Positions 1-6,720 of a DNA stretch of 7,682 bases are shown one piece after another. Within the stretch, counting starts at the first letter, position 1. Every line of letters starts with the position of its first letter. The notes under the pieces were generated by a model. It searched no databases and was not told where the DNA came from. It was given only the letters and a program-made list of their open reading frames with translations. Both the position numbers and the translations under genes were made by a program. This DNA comes from an uncultured Halomicronema sp. (GTDB lineage Bacteria; Cyanobacteriota; Cyanobacteriia; Phormidesmidales; Phormidesmidaceae), in the NCBI GenBank assembly GCA_937897665.1, contig CALCPB010000849.1, positions 1 through 7,682 of the forward strand, written 5' to 3'.

Positions 1-687
1 GCTAATCTGCCGACCGGCTACCGCCAACTGGGCCTGCCGACTAGCAGCCGTTGTTCGGTAGTAGCGGCCCGTAGCCAAGAGGAGCCGGTAGCGAGCCCTG
101 ACCCTGAAGCGCCATTGCCAGTCACCACTCAAGACTTCGAGGCCGCGCCACCGTCACCACCGCAGTCAGCTTTTATCGCCGCCATCACCCCTGAGCAATC
201 GGCTCAAATCAAAGCGTTGGATGTACCCTTTGTCTTACCGACGGCGATTCCTGAGGGATTTTTGGTCGAACAGGTCAATGTCACTCAGGATGAACGGTTT
301 GCCAGCTATCAGCTTTTGTATCGCGATGCGGGTGATCGCTGCTTTGTCATCGAACATACTTCTGGCGGCATCGGCGGCACTCCTGAAACCGAGAGTCGGG
401 TGTCGGTCAATCCGCCGGCGATTAATGATGCTACCGACTATGGGCTCAATTACGGCAGCTATACAGCACCTGACCTCAGGGCTCAGTTTCCCGAGCCTAA
501 CCTGAGCAGCGACTGGCTACCGATCGCCACGGGGTTTTATCGCTTTGCGGGAGCCGCTTACATCAACAACGCGTTGGCGGTCACTGCACCTTGCGAAAAT
601 ATTTCCGTAGACGAAGCGGTGACGGTGATTGAGTCTCTCGCGCTGATCAGCCCGGAGATTCAAGGCGACAGTGCACCGCCAGAATGA
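1..687 (+). CDS. Hypothetical, probably exported protein (5' end outside window)
   Basis: I do not recognise this protein. The frame is open from base 1 to TGA at 685-687 with no stop. The only start-like codon before the conserved-looking body is a TTG at 115, which has no clear Shine-Dalgarno, so the gene probably begins left of the window. About 229 codons are visible. The first third is rich in Pro, Ala, Ser and Glu (for example EEPVASPDPEAPLP), typical of a disordered linker after a signal peptide or membrane anchor; no such signal is visible. The rest looks like one compact globular domain. It has a PTAIPEGF segment, the motif CFVIEHTSGGIGG, a second Cys in APCENIS, and a closing amphipathic helix (SVDEAVTVIESL). 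The two Cys could form a disulfide if the protein is exported; this is inference. The gene ends 70 bp from the convergent nadK. Confidence is high for coding, low for function. Confidence 0.75.
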   Translation, partial: ANLPTGYRQLGLPTSSRCSVVAARSQEEPVASPDPEAPLPVTTQDFEAAPPSPPQSAFIAAITPEQSAQIKALDVPFVLPTAIPEGFLVEQVNVTQDERFASYQLLYRDAGDRCFVIEHTSGGIGGTPETESRVSVNPPAINDATDYGLNYGSYTAPDLRAQFPEPNLSSDWLPIATGFYRFAGAAYINNALAVTAPCENISVDEAVTVIESLALISPEIQGDSAPPE

Positions 688-690
688 AGG

Positions 691-698
691 GCGATCGC
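691..698. repeat. HIP1 octamer (intergenic)
   Basis: An exact GCGATCGC, here extended to the 10-base form GGCGATCGCC (690-699). It lies just after the stop of the first gene in the 70-bp convergent gap. HIP1 is a highly iterated palindrome of many cyanobacterial genomes. Confidence 0.9.
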
Positions 699-757
699 CT
701 AGCGACACTATCCGTCCAAGCATCCACCAACGCTCGCGGTAAGCTCACTTATGCGGT

Positions 758-1675
758 TCAATTGCGGTGATTGTTGTCATAGCGAATGCGCGCACCGGCC
801 CATTGCAGTTTGCTGCGCAGCGTGCGGTAGTAAGAATAGTGCTTGGCCAAGATAATAAACGCTGACCAACAGTGAGCCATGCGAATGTCTACCCGCTGCC
901 CTGGTAGTACCGAGGTCGCCAGCACACCATCCATCCAAAGCTTAGTCGTGTGCTCAGGATCGGCCAGGGGCCAAACGCTTACGACACAGCCCGGCGGCAG
1001 CACAATCGGTCGACTCGACAGACTCAGGGGACAGATCGGCGTGACAATCAGCGCATCCATGCCAGGATGCACGATGGGGCCGTTCGCCGCCACGGTATAG
1101 CCGGTTGAGCCAGTTGGGGTGCTAACCAGCAGACCATCGCCCTGATACTGATCGACCACCTCGCCGTCAATTTCCATTTCTAAAATGGAGGTGATCATCC
1201 GATTCGGCGAGGCGGGCTTGACGCACATCTCGTTCAAGGCCAGATAGTCGTCACTAACGGGTTCTAAATTTGTGCGGTGGCCTTCAAATACCTGCCCGCG
1301 CAGCATCATCCGCCGCTGCACGGCAAAGCGATCGCTCAGCAGGCGCTCCCAGATATGTTCGAAATCCGTCTCTTCTGGCGACTCGGTGAGAAAGCCCAAA
1401 TGCCCGCCAATATTGATCGCCAAGATGGGAATATTTTCTGGGGAAAGATGCCGTGCCGCCGCCAAAGCGGTGCCATCGCCCCCTAGTACGATGGCAAGAT
1501 CAATCTTTTCCGCCGCCGAAGCAAGAAATACCGGATACGGGTTATCCTTAGGACCGCTTGGCCCGACAAGGGTTTTGCAGCCCAAACGCGCCAACTGCTC
1601 AGCACACAGTTCAGCGCGCGTTTGACTGAGCCGGTTGCCGGACTTGTAGGCAATGATGACCTGATTTAGCTGCAC
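758..1675 (-). CDS. nadK: NAD kinase (ATP-NAD kinase)
   Basis: Phosphorylates NAD+ to NADP+ in the cytosol, using ATP or polyphosphate. At 305 aa it has the expected length. Visible family motifs are GGDGT at residues 65-69 (nucleotide and catalytic loop), NIGGHLGFLTE at 88-98, the NE pair at 148-149, the NAD-binding Gly-rich block GDGLLVSTPTGSTGY at 179-193, and HPGMDALIVTPICP at 203-216. The N-terminal PSGPKDNPYPVFLASA stretch resembles, from memory, the sll1415-type cyanobacterial NAD kinases rather than the slr0400 type. The start is GTG (1673-1675). A GGGAG lies 13 nt upstream, overlapping a HIP1 palindrome, which is a weak initiation context, but the N-terminus fits the family. It is last in the ndhAIGE run, 73 nt after ndhE, so co-transcription is likely. 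A TAGAAT on the minus strand at 1714-1709 could be a private -10, but no good -35 is seen. Confidence 0.95.
   Translation of the reverse strand: MQLNQVIIAYKSGNRLSQTRAELCAEQLARLGCKTLVGPSGPKDNPYPVFLASAAEKIDLAIVLGGDGTALAAARHLSPENIPILAINIGGHLGFLTESPEETDFEHIWERLLSDRFAVQRRMMLRGQVFEGHRTNLEPVSDDYLALNEMCVKPASPNRMITSILEMEIDGEVVDQYQGDGLLVSTPTGSTGYTVAANGPIVHPGMDALIVTPICPLSLSSRPIVLPPGCVVSVWPLADPEHTTKLWMDGVLATSVLPGQRVDIRMAHCWSAFIILAKHYSYYRTLRSKLQWAGARIRYDNNHRN
1328..1335. repeat. HIP1 octamer (inside nadK)
   Basis: An exact GCGATCGC within the nadK coding region. It is tolerated as ordinary codons and leaves the reading frame intact. Confidence 0.85.
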
Positions 1676-1681
1676 AGCCGA

Positions 1682-1689
1682 GCGATCGC
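1682..1689. repeat. HIP1 octamer in nadK leader
   Basis: An exact GCGATCGC embedded in a perfect 12-base palindrome GAGCGATCGCTC (1680-1691). It sits between nadK's GTG start and the only purine-rich candidate ribosome site (GGGAG, minus strand, 1693-1689). Confidence 0.9.
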
Positions 1690-1748
1690 TCCCAAAAACT
1701 TCTCCCTTATTCTACGGATGAAGTCTGGGTTGGCTCGCCTGATCTGGC

Positions 1749-2057
1749 CTACCACTTCAGCAGATTAAAGGCTTCCATATCAACGGTGTCGCGATTACGG
1801 TAGATCGCCAGAATAATCGCTAGGCCTACTGCTGACTCAGCCGCTGCGATCGAAATCACAAACACGGCAAAGGCTTGGCCAGTCGCGGTCGCCGGGTCAA
1901 GGTAGTTGGAAAACGCCATCAGATTGAGATTGACTGCGTTGAGCAGCAACTCAATCGACATCAACACACGAATCACGTTACGGCTGGTGACTAGGCCGTA
2001 AATGCCAATGCAAAACAGCGCTGCTGCTAATAGGAGGTAATACTCTAAAGGAATCAT
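1749..2057 (-). CDS. ndhE: NDH-1 subunit 4L (NuoK/NdhE)
   Basis: Small membrane subunit of the photosynthetic NDH-1 complex in the thylakoid membrane, homologous to NuoK and part of the proton-transfer path of the membrane arm. Its 102 aa match the family size. Three hydrophobic segments are visible (about residues 5-22, 29-50 and 62-85). The two membrane Glu residues expected of NuoK are present, E36 in [12 protein letters not shown] and E74 in [11 protein letters not shown]. The C-terminus MEAFNLLKW is characteristic of the cyanobacterial and plastid form. The ATG start at 2055-2057 has no strong Shine-Dalgarno. The gene lies 53 nt after ndhG and 73 nt before nadK on the same strand, which supports one operon. 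Confidence 0.97.
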   Translation of the reverse strand: MIPLEYYLLLAAALFCIGIYGLVTSRNVIRVLMSIELLLNAVNLNLMAFSNYLDPATATGQAFAVFVISIAAAESAVGLAIILAIYRNRDTVDMEAFNLLKW

Positions 2058-2110
2058 GTTTTAGAAGCGTAAATGTCCGTTACCTAGTGTGCATCACCTT
2101 GAGACTGAGC

Positions 2111-2722
2111 TTAATCCTCAGTGGTCTCGCCCGTCGCCGACACTAGTTCGCGCGGGCGCTCGGGTAGCGTCAACGCATCCGAAACCGCATCAGCCGGTGT
2201 TTCATCAGTAAGAATTTCTCGACGAGCCAGCACAATGTCACCAATCATGGCCATCAACAGTAAGATCGATGCGAGCTCAAACGGCAACAGAAAGTCGGTG
2301 AACAGGTGGATGCCAATCAGTACCGTTGCTTGATCGCCAGCCGGTACGGCAGACGAAATTTGCCAAGAGGTGCCAAAAACCACAGTGGCTAGCAAAGCGA
2401 ACAAGCCCAGACAAACCCCGCCCGTGGCGAATAGGCGAATCCACCCCCGGCGAACGGGTGAAAAGGGTTGATTTTTGTTGACCAACATGATCCCAAACAG
2501 GATCAGGATATTAACGGCACCGACATAGATCAAAATCTGAGCCGCCGCGACAAACCCGGCATTGAGCAGCACATATAGACCGGCAATGCTGATGAAAACG
2601 CCCCCCAGCAAAAATGCTGAGTAAACAATGTTGGGTAGTAGGACGACTCCTAGAGCCGTGCCAATAACCATAATGGCTAACAAGCCAAACGATACTAGTT
2701 GAACTCCTTCAGCAAGTGTCAC
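2111..2722 (-). CDS. ndhG: NDH-1 subunit 6 (NuoJ/NdhG)
   Basis: Integral membrane subunit of NDH-1 (NuoJ family), next to the quinone-site end of the membrane arm. At 203 aa it is normal for a cyanobacterial NdhG. Five hydrophobic segments are visible (about residues 9-28, 31-52, 56-80, 98-117 and 144-166). Family motifs are NIVYSAFLLGGVF (31-43), AAAQILIYVGAVNILILF (59-76) and FLLPFELASILLLMAMIG (144-161). The start is GTG (2720-2722), supported by GGAG 8 nt upstream and by an N-terminus (MTLAEGVQ) that fits the family. Residue 162, directly after the last hydrophobic run, is Asp (GDIVLARRE), where the homologues I remember have Ala; see findings. The C-terminal 35 residues are polar and probably cytoplasmic. 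It lies between ndhI (63 nt) and ndhE. Confidence 0.97.
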   Translation of the reverse strand: MTLAEGVQLVSFGLLAIMVIGTALGVVLLPNIVYSAFLLGGVFISIAGLYVLLNAGFVAAAQILIYVGAVNILILFGIMLVNKNQPFSPVRRGWIRLFATGGVCLGLFALLATVVFGTSWQISSAVPAGDQATVLIGIHLFTDFLLPFELASILLLMAMIGDIVLARREILTDETPADAVSDALTLPERPRELVSATGETTED

Positions 2723-2785
2723 AGTGGTGACTCCATATCGACAGCATCTGAGGCATCAAAACAAAATAGGCAGAGAAAACTCGAC

Positions 2786-3391
2786 TTAATCGGCAGCCTT
2801 TTCGGCTGCGGGCTGAGATTCCGCCAGAATTTCTTCGGGTAGTTTACCGGCTCGCCGAGACCCAGCAGGCAACTCGTGGGGATCGATCACGCCATCAGGG
2901 AGATAAGCGAACTCCCGCAGGGGCGTCACCATCGGATCTTGGGTCACCTTATAAGGCAACCGTCCCATGGCCACGTTGTCGTAATTTAATTCATGGCGAT
3001 CGTAGGAAGCCATCTCATATTCTTCGGTCATTGAGAGGCAGTTAGTCGGGCAATATTCCACACAATTGCCACAAAAAATGCAGACGCCAAAAGCAATGCT
3101 GTAGTGATTCAGGGTCTTTTTCTTCGTGGCTTTGTCAAAGTCCCAATCCACAACCGGCAGATTAATAGGGCAAACCCGCACGCAAACCTCGCAAGAAATG
3201 CACTTATCGAACTCAAAGTGAATTCGCCCCCGATACCGCTCAGAGGGAATGACCTTTTCGTAGGGATACTGCACCGTCACCGGGCGACGACTCATGTGGT
3301 CAAAGGTCACAGCCAGCCCCTGACCGATGTATTTGGCGGCTTGTACGCTTTCTTTGGCGTAATCACCAACCTGCTTTAGAAAGTTCAGCAT
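2786..3391 (-). CDS. ndhI: NDH-1 iron-sulfur subunit (NuoI/NdhI)
   Basis: Peripheral arm subunit of NDH-1 carrying two [4Fe-4S] clusters (N6a and N6b in complex I terms) that pass electrons towards plastoquinone. In cyanobacteria electrons are supplied by ferredoxin. The 201-aa product has both ferredoxin-type motifs: C64-x2-C67-x2-C70-x3-C74P ([12 protein letters not shown]) and C104-x2-C107-x2-C110-x3-C114P ([12 protein letters not shown]). All eight cluster ligands are intact. The N-terminal amphipathic helix ([20 protein letters not shown]) docks such subunits to the membrane arm. The C-terminal tail after residue 165 is a polar extension of a kind seen in cyanobacterial NdhI. The ATG start at 3389-3391 lacks a clear Shine-Dalgarno, so translation may depend on the ndhA ribosomes 52 nt upstream. 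Confidence 0.97.
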   Translation of the reverse strand: MLNFLKQVGDYAKESVQAAKYIGQGLAVTFDHMSRRPVTVQYPYEKVIPSERYRGRIHFEFDKCISCEVCVRVCPINLPVVDWDFDKATKKKTLNHYSIAFGVCIFCGNCVEYCPTNCLSMTEEYEMASYDRHELNYDNVAMGRLPYKVTQDPMVTPLREFAYLPDGVIDPHELPAGSRRAGKLPEEILAESQPAAEKAAD

Positions 3392-3443
3392 GGGTGTGTT
3401 TACTGTGGGTTACTACAAATAATCGCAAATCGTGAGCGGGAAT

Positions 3444-4562
3444 CTATCCCCCAAAGGCCACAGGGAAGGTGATTTTCAGCGCCGCTGTTAACAGCAGATT
3501 AACGAGCGACACGGGTAGCAGAAATTTCCAACCCAAATCAAGTAATTGGTCAATGCGCACCCGAGGCACCGTCCAGCGCAACAAAACAGCCAAAAAGACC
3601 AGCAAATAAGCCTTAATCACCGTCATCATGATGCCGATCGCGGCGGTAATCACCTGCAGCCAAGGTGTCGTTTCACTGACGTTAAGCAGGCTAGCCAACC
3701 AGCTCACCGAGACCGGAAACTCCCAACCGCCTAAATATAAAACGGAGAAGATCAGTGCCGACAGCACCAAGTTGACGTAAGAACCGACGTAAAACAGACC
3801 AAACTTCATGCCGGTGTATTCGGTTTGATAGCCAGCCACCAGCTCTTCCTCAGCCTCTGGCAAGTCAAACGGGAGGCGCTCACATTCGGCCAATGCCGCC
3901 ACCCAAAAGATCAAAAAGCCCACCGGCTGACGCCAGACATTCCACCCGAGAATGCCGTACTGGGCCTGCTGCTCGACAATATCAATCGTGCTGAGGCTGT
4001 TAGACATCATGACGATCGCTAGCACTGATAGGGCTAGCGGAATCTCATAACTGATCGATTGTGCTGCCGCCCGCAACCCACCCAGCAAAGAGTATTTGTT
4101 GTTGGAGGAATAGCCCGACATCAACAACCCAATAGGGGTGATGCTGGACAGCGCAATCCATAAAAAGATCCCCACACCAATGTCGGTGATGACCATATTT
4201 TGGCCAAAGGGGACGATGAGATAAGACAGAAATACTGGAATAACGACTAAGGCTGGCCCCAAAGTAAACAAAATCGGGTCAGCCTTAGACGGCACAATGT
4301 CTTCCTTAAATAGCAGCTTGATGCCATCAGCGGCGGCCTGCAAGGTACCTAAGGGGCCGGCATACTCGGGGCCAATTCTCTGTTGGGCTGCTGCCGAAAT
4401 TTTTCGTTCTAACCACACTGTCACAAAAATGCTGACAGTCGCTGCAATCAAGATCAGCGTCATCGGCAGCGGCAGCCAGATCGCCCGAGCTGCTCCAGAC
4501 GGTAATCCGAGCTGAGTCAAAAGCTCAACAAAACTTCTTTGGAGATCAATTCCCTGGCCCAT
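3444..4562 (-). CDS. ndhA: NDH-1 subunit 1 (NuoH/NdhA)
   Basis: Membrane subunit forming the quinone-binding chamber of NDH-1 with NdhI and NdhH, and linking redox chemistry to proton pumping. At 372 aa it is full length. Eight or more hydrophobic segments are visible. Family signatures are [21 protein letters not shown] split around residues 52-72, [11 protein letters not shown] (166-176), the acidic loop [19 protein letters not shown] (226-244) with its conserved Glu and Asp residues, and [17 protein letters not shown] (330-346). The ATG at 4560-4562 has a good GAGG ribosome site 7 nt upstream, and the N-terminus (GIDLQ...LPLPM) matches the family. It is the first gene of the minus-strand cluster; a promoter candidate sits at 4613-4640. 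Nothing appears broken or missing. Confidence 0.97.
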   Translation of the reverse strand: MGQGIDLQRSFVELLTQLGLPSGAARAIWLPLPMTLILIAATVSIFVTVWLERKISAAAQQRIGPEYAGPLGTLQAAADGIKLLFKEDIVPSKADPILFTLGPALVVIPVFLSYLIVPFGQNMVITDIGVGIFLWIALSSITPIGLLMSGYSSNNKYSLLGGLRAAAQSISYEIPLALSVLAIVMMSNSLSTIDIVEQQAQYGILGWNVWRQPVGFLIFWVAALAECERLPFDLPEAEEELVAGYQTEYTGMKFGLFYVGSYVNLVLSALIFSVLYLGGWEFPVSVSWLASLLNVSETTPWLQVITAAIGIMMTVIKAYLLVFLAVLLRWTVPRVRIDQLLDLGWKFLLPVSLVNLLLTAALKITFPVAFGG

Positions 4563-4569
4563 GCAAAAG

Positions 4570-4573
4570 CCTC
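4570..4573 (-). promoter_or_regulatory. Ribosome binding site of ndhA
   Basis: GAGG on the minus strand, 7 nt before the ndhA ATG. It is the clearest Shine-Dalgarno of the ndh cluster and fixes the ndhA start. Confidence 0.7.
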
Positions 4574-4612
4574 AAGATATCAGCGATAGGTAAGCATTTC
4601 GTCACCGTGATC

Positions 4613-4640
4613 AGTATATCGCTCGGGTGCCCCGCCACAA
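4613..4640 (-). promoter_or_regulatory. Candidate sigma70-type promoter of ndhA operon
   Basis: On the minus strand, TTGTGG (4640-4635) and TATACT (4618-4613) are separated by 16 nt. The -10 matches five of six consensus bases and the -35 matches three. The predicted transcript would start near 4606 and leave a leader of about 44 nt before ndhA. A short palindrome TCAC-C-GTGA (4602-4610) covers the predicted start and could be an operator, but four-base arms are weak evidence. Confidence 0.5.
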
Positions 4641-4745
4641 CGCTTTCCTGATAGGAAGTTCTGCCTTTGGGTATAGAGATGGCTCATCAGTCTCTGGGGC
4701 CATCAACCGGTCTTTAGGGACGGTGATGCGGGTGGTCAATTGAAT

Positions 4746-4768
4746 AATTGCCACGCATCCCGGCAATT
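4746..4768. repeat. 7-bp inverted repeat in divergent intergenic region
   Basis: AATTGCC (4746-4752) and GGCAATT (4762-4768) are perfect reverse complements with a 9-nt spacer. A further palindromic CAATTG lies at 4737-4742, and the right arm also contains CAATTG (4764-4769). The size and spacing fit a dimeric regulator site between divergent genes. No T-run follows, so a terminator is unlikely. Confidence 0.4.
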
Positions 4769-4932
4769 GTTAGCCCTCATTGCGCCGAACTCGCAGATCT
4801 CTGAACCCGGCCAACCCAATCGTTTCCAGGGGCAAAAAGTGAGGCGACCGAGCGAATAGTTCATGCGAACTGTTTCGTGTATTCTGACCCTAGTGCTTCG
4901 ATATCGAGCCCATTTCTGGCAGGAATTTAACG

Positions 4933-5319
4933 ATGAATCCTTTTGAACAGCACGGTGCTTTTAGTTGGTGCGAGCTCATCACTCCAGATGTGCCTGCCGC
5001 CCGTGATTTCTACAGTCAGCTGATGGGCTGGCATTTGAAGGAAGGCCCCGTAGCGGGTGTGCCTTACACCGTGATTGAGGTAGCTGGCAAAGAGATTGGC
5101 GGCATGACTCCCCCACCCCCCAACCAGTCCAATATGCCGCCAATGTGGGGAACCTACATCACCGTAGAAAATGTGAAGAAAACGGCTGAGCAAGCCGAAG
5201 CCCTAGGGGGCAAGGTGCTGATTCCGCCCATGCAGGTAGAAACTGTCGGTCAATTTGCCCTGATTCAAGATCCGCAAGGGGCCACCTTTTGCGTCATCGA
5301 GTACAGCCCGCGCGACTAG
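4933..5319 (+). CDS. VOC family (glyoxalase/bleomycin resistance fold) protein
   Basis: A single vicinal-oxygen-chelate module of 128 aa. Members of this fold bind a divalent metal and act as glyoxalases, dioxygenases or antibiotic-binding proteins; the exact substrate here cannot be read from sequence. The two beta-alpha-beta-beta-beta halves are visible. The first runs from FSWCELITPDVPAARDFYSQ (residues 10-29) to the KEIGGM strand. A Pro-rich hinge (TPPPPN, 59-64) follows, then the second half GTYITVENV...AEALGGKVLIPP and the closing DPQGATFCVIEY (113-124). E14 and E123 are at positions where metal-ligand Glu often lie. It resembles the CFP30B/hydroxylase-like branch, which often has two tandem modules; here there is one, so it probably dimerises. 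ATG with AGGA 8 nt upstream. It looks monocistronic: 129 nt and a new -10 precede trpB. Confidence 0.88.
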   Translation: MNPFEQHGAFSWCELITPDVPAARDFYSQLMGWHLKEGPVAGVPYTVIEVAGKEIGGMTPPPPNQSNMPPMWGTYITVENVKKTAEQAEALGGKVLIPPMQVETVGQFALIQDPQGATFCVIEYSPRD

Positions 5320-5407
5320 ATTGGCGCTGGCGTTGCCGAGTATTGAGTAGCCTAAATCTTTCTGGCTTTCTTAACTTGATTGGGTCTTAGGGGCTGATTT
5401 CGTTCCG

Positions 5408-5413
5408 TATAAT
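5408..5413 (+). promoter_or_regulatory. Candidate -10 element of trpB
   Basis: A perfect TATAAT 35 nt before the trpB GTG. No good -35 stands at 16-18 nt; TTGATT at 5376-5381 is too far (26 nt). The transcript would start near 5420 with a leader of about 30 nt, leaving no room for a leader-peptide attenuator. Activator dependence is possible but unproven. Confidence 0.45.
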
Positions 5414-5448
5414 GGGGGCGAATCGCTGTTAACCCTCGCTGAACGCCC

Positions 5449-6720
5449 GTGACCCAGACGCCTATTTCACCTTCGGTTTCCACCCCAAATTCTGCCGATC
5501 AGCCACTCGCGATCGCGGCGCGGCCCGATCCTCTGGGTCGCTTTGGTCAATTTGGCGGCAAGTACGTTCCCGAAACGCTGATGCCCGCATTGGCTGAGTT
5601 TGAAGCCGCCTATTATCGCTATCGCGATAACCCTGACTTCAAAGAAGAGCTGGCAGGACTGCTGAAGGACTATGTCGGTCGCGCAACCCCGCTTTATTTT
5701 GCCGAGCGGTTGACGGCTCATTATGCTCGACCCGACGGCAGCGGCCCTCAGATCTATCTCAAGCGAGAAGATCTGAATCACACGGGAGCCCACAAAATTA
5801 ACAACGCCCTCGGCCAAGTGCTGCTGGCAAAGCGTATGGGCAAGGCCCGCGTCATTGCAGAAACTGGGGCGGGGCAACATGGCGTCGCCACCGCGACCGT
5901 CTGCGCGCGGTTTGGCATCAAGTGCGTCATTTATATGGGCGTGCAAGATATGGAACGGCAGGCGCTGAACGTTTTTCGGATGCGCCTGATGGGGGCAGAG
6001 GTGAGCCCGGTGACGGCCGGGACAGGCACGTTGAAAGACGCCACGTCAGAAGCGAGTCGCGACTGGGTGACCAATGTTGAAACCACCCACTACATTTTGG
6101 GGTCAGTGGCCGGGCCACATCCTTACCCAATGGTGGTGCGTGACTTTCATGCGGTGATTGGCCAAGAAACCCGCGCCCAGTGCCTCGAAAAATGGAACGG
6201 TTTACCGGATGTGTTGTTGGCCTGCGTGGGCGGCGGTTCTAACGCGATGGGGCTGTTTCACGACTTTATTGAAGAGATCTCGGTGCGCATGATTGGCGTT
6301 GAGGCCGAAGGTGAAGGAGTACTGTCGGGCAAACATGCCGCAACGCTCACTCAAGGCCGGGTCGGCGTGCTACATGGCGCGATGAGTTATTTGCTGCAGG
6401 ATGAAAACGGTCAGGTGCAGGAAGCCCATTCCATCAGTGCCGGTTTGGATTATCCGGGTGTGGGTCCCGAACACAGCTATCTCAAAGAGATTGGCCGAGC
6501 TGAGTACTACAGCGTGACGGATCAGCAAGCTTTGACGGCGCTCCAACTGGTGTCGCAGCTGGAGGGCATTATTCCGGCGCTGGAAACAGCGCACGCCTTC
6601 GCTTATTTGGAAACCCTTTGTCCAGAACTCTCGGCCAGCGATCGCATCGTCATTAACTGCTCGGGTCGGGGCGACAAAGACGTACAGACCGTGGCCAAAG
6701 CATTGGGCAATCTATCGTGA
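5449..6720 (+). CDS. trpB: Tryptophan synthase beta chain
   Basis: PLP enzyme that condenses indole with L-serine to give L-tryptophan, normally in an alpha2-beta2 complex with TrpA in the cytosol. Its 423 aa are standard for cyanobacteria, with about 29 more N-terminal residues than the Salmonella enzyme. Key sites are present: [14 protein letters not shown] (35-48), the Schiff-base lysine K116 in [13 protein letters not shown], the catalytic acid E138 in [11 protein letters not shown], the phosphate loop GGGSNAMG (261-268), the [16 protein letters not shown] segment (330-345), and the C-terminal NCSGRGDKD (403-411) around the PLP pyridine nitrogen. This is the classic TrpB1 pattern. The GTG start has no clear Shine-Dalgarno; no ATG lies between it and the conserved body, so it is the best choice. 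trpA and other trp genes are absent nearby, in line with the scattered trp genes of cyanobacteria. Its stop overlaps the next gene. Confidence 0.97.
   Translation: MTQTPISPSVSTPNSADQPLAIAARPDPLGRFGQFGGKYVPETLMPALAEFEAAYYRYRDNPDFKEELAGLLKDYVGRATPLYFAERLTAHYARPDGSGPQIYLKREDLNHTGAHKINNALGQVLLAKRMGKARVIAETGAGQHGVATATVCARFGIKCVIYMGVQDMERQALNVFRMRLMGAEVSPVTAGTGTLKDATSEASRDWVTNVETTHYILGSVAGPHPYPMVVRDFHAVIGQETRAQCLEKWNGLPDVLLACVGGGSNAMGLFHDFIEEISVRMIGVEAEGEGVLSGKHAATLTQGRVGVLHGAMSYLLQDENGQVQEAHSISAGLDYPGVGPEHSYLKEIGRAEYYSVTDQQALTALQLVSQLEGIIPALETAHAFAYLETLCPELSASDRIVINCSGRGDKDVQTVAKALGNLS
5509..5516. repeat. HIP1 octamer (5' part of trpB)
   Basis: An exact GCGATCGC in the poorly conserved N-terminal extension of TrpB (residues about 21-23, the AIA of LAIAAR). 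Confidence 0.85.
6638..6645. repeat. HIP1 octamer (3' part of trpB)
   Basis: An exact GCGATCGC encoding part of the SDRI stretch just before the conserved C-terminal PLP motif of TrpB. Confidence 0.85.

Larger units (their letters stand above)
4563..4932. other. Divergent intergenic region, ndhA / VOC gene
   Basis: A 370-bp stretch without a convincing gene. It separates the divergent ndhA operon and the VOC gene, so it should hold both promoters. The ndhA side has a usable promoter and Shine-Dalgarno (listed separately). The VOC side has AGGA at 4921-4924, 8 nt before its ATG, and a TATTCT at 4880-4885 with no good -35. In the middle there is a 7-bp inverted repeat (4746-4768) and a second CAATTG nearby. 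I saw no NtcA-type GTA-N8-TAC site and no tRNA or obvious small RNA structure. Confidence 0.8.

Noticed and set aside
4675..4695. AGAGA/TCTCT hairpin in the divergent intergenic region
   Set aside because: Only five AT/GC-mixed pairs with an 11-nt loop and no T-run; not better than chance.
4679..4717. Tiny plus-strand ORF of 12 codons (MAHQSLGPSTGL)
   Set aside because: Too short to judge and without a promoter or ribosome site.
4736..4864. Minus-strand 42-codon ORF starting with ATG in the divergent intergenic region
   Set aside because: No Shine-Dalgarno is evident, the composition is odd (many Trp, Cys and Gly) and no family is recognisable; an ORF of this length is expected by chance.
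4927..5193. Minus-strand ORF of 88 codons opposite the VOC gene
   Set aside because: It is the antisense shadow of a well-supported domain and has no recognisable family.
5412..5432. Possible trp leader peptide (ATG GGG GCG AAT CGC TGT TAA)
   Set aside because: The ATG overlaps the -10 hexamer, so it would not be transcribed, and it holds no Trp codon.
5416..5448. GGGCG/CGCCC inverted repeat ending at the trpB GTG, as a translation-blocking hairpin
   Set aside because: The left arm starts upstream of or at the predicted transcription start, the stem is only 5 bp and the loop is 23 nt.
5320..5448. Terminator for the VOC gene
   Set aside because: I looked for a stem with a T-run after the stop and found only three-base GC arms and scattered five-base repeats.
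5467..5946. Minus-strand ORF of 159 codons opposite trpB
   Set aside because: Lies entirely antisense to conserved TrpB motifs; its residues mirror GC-rich codon positions and show no domain.
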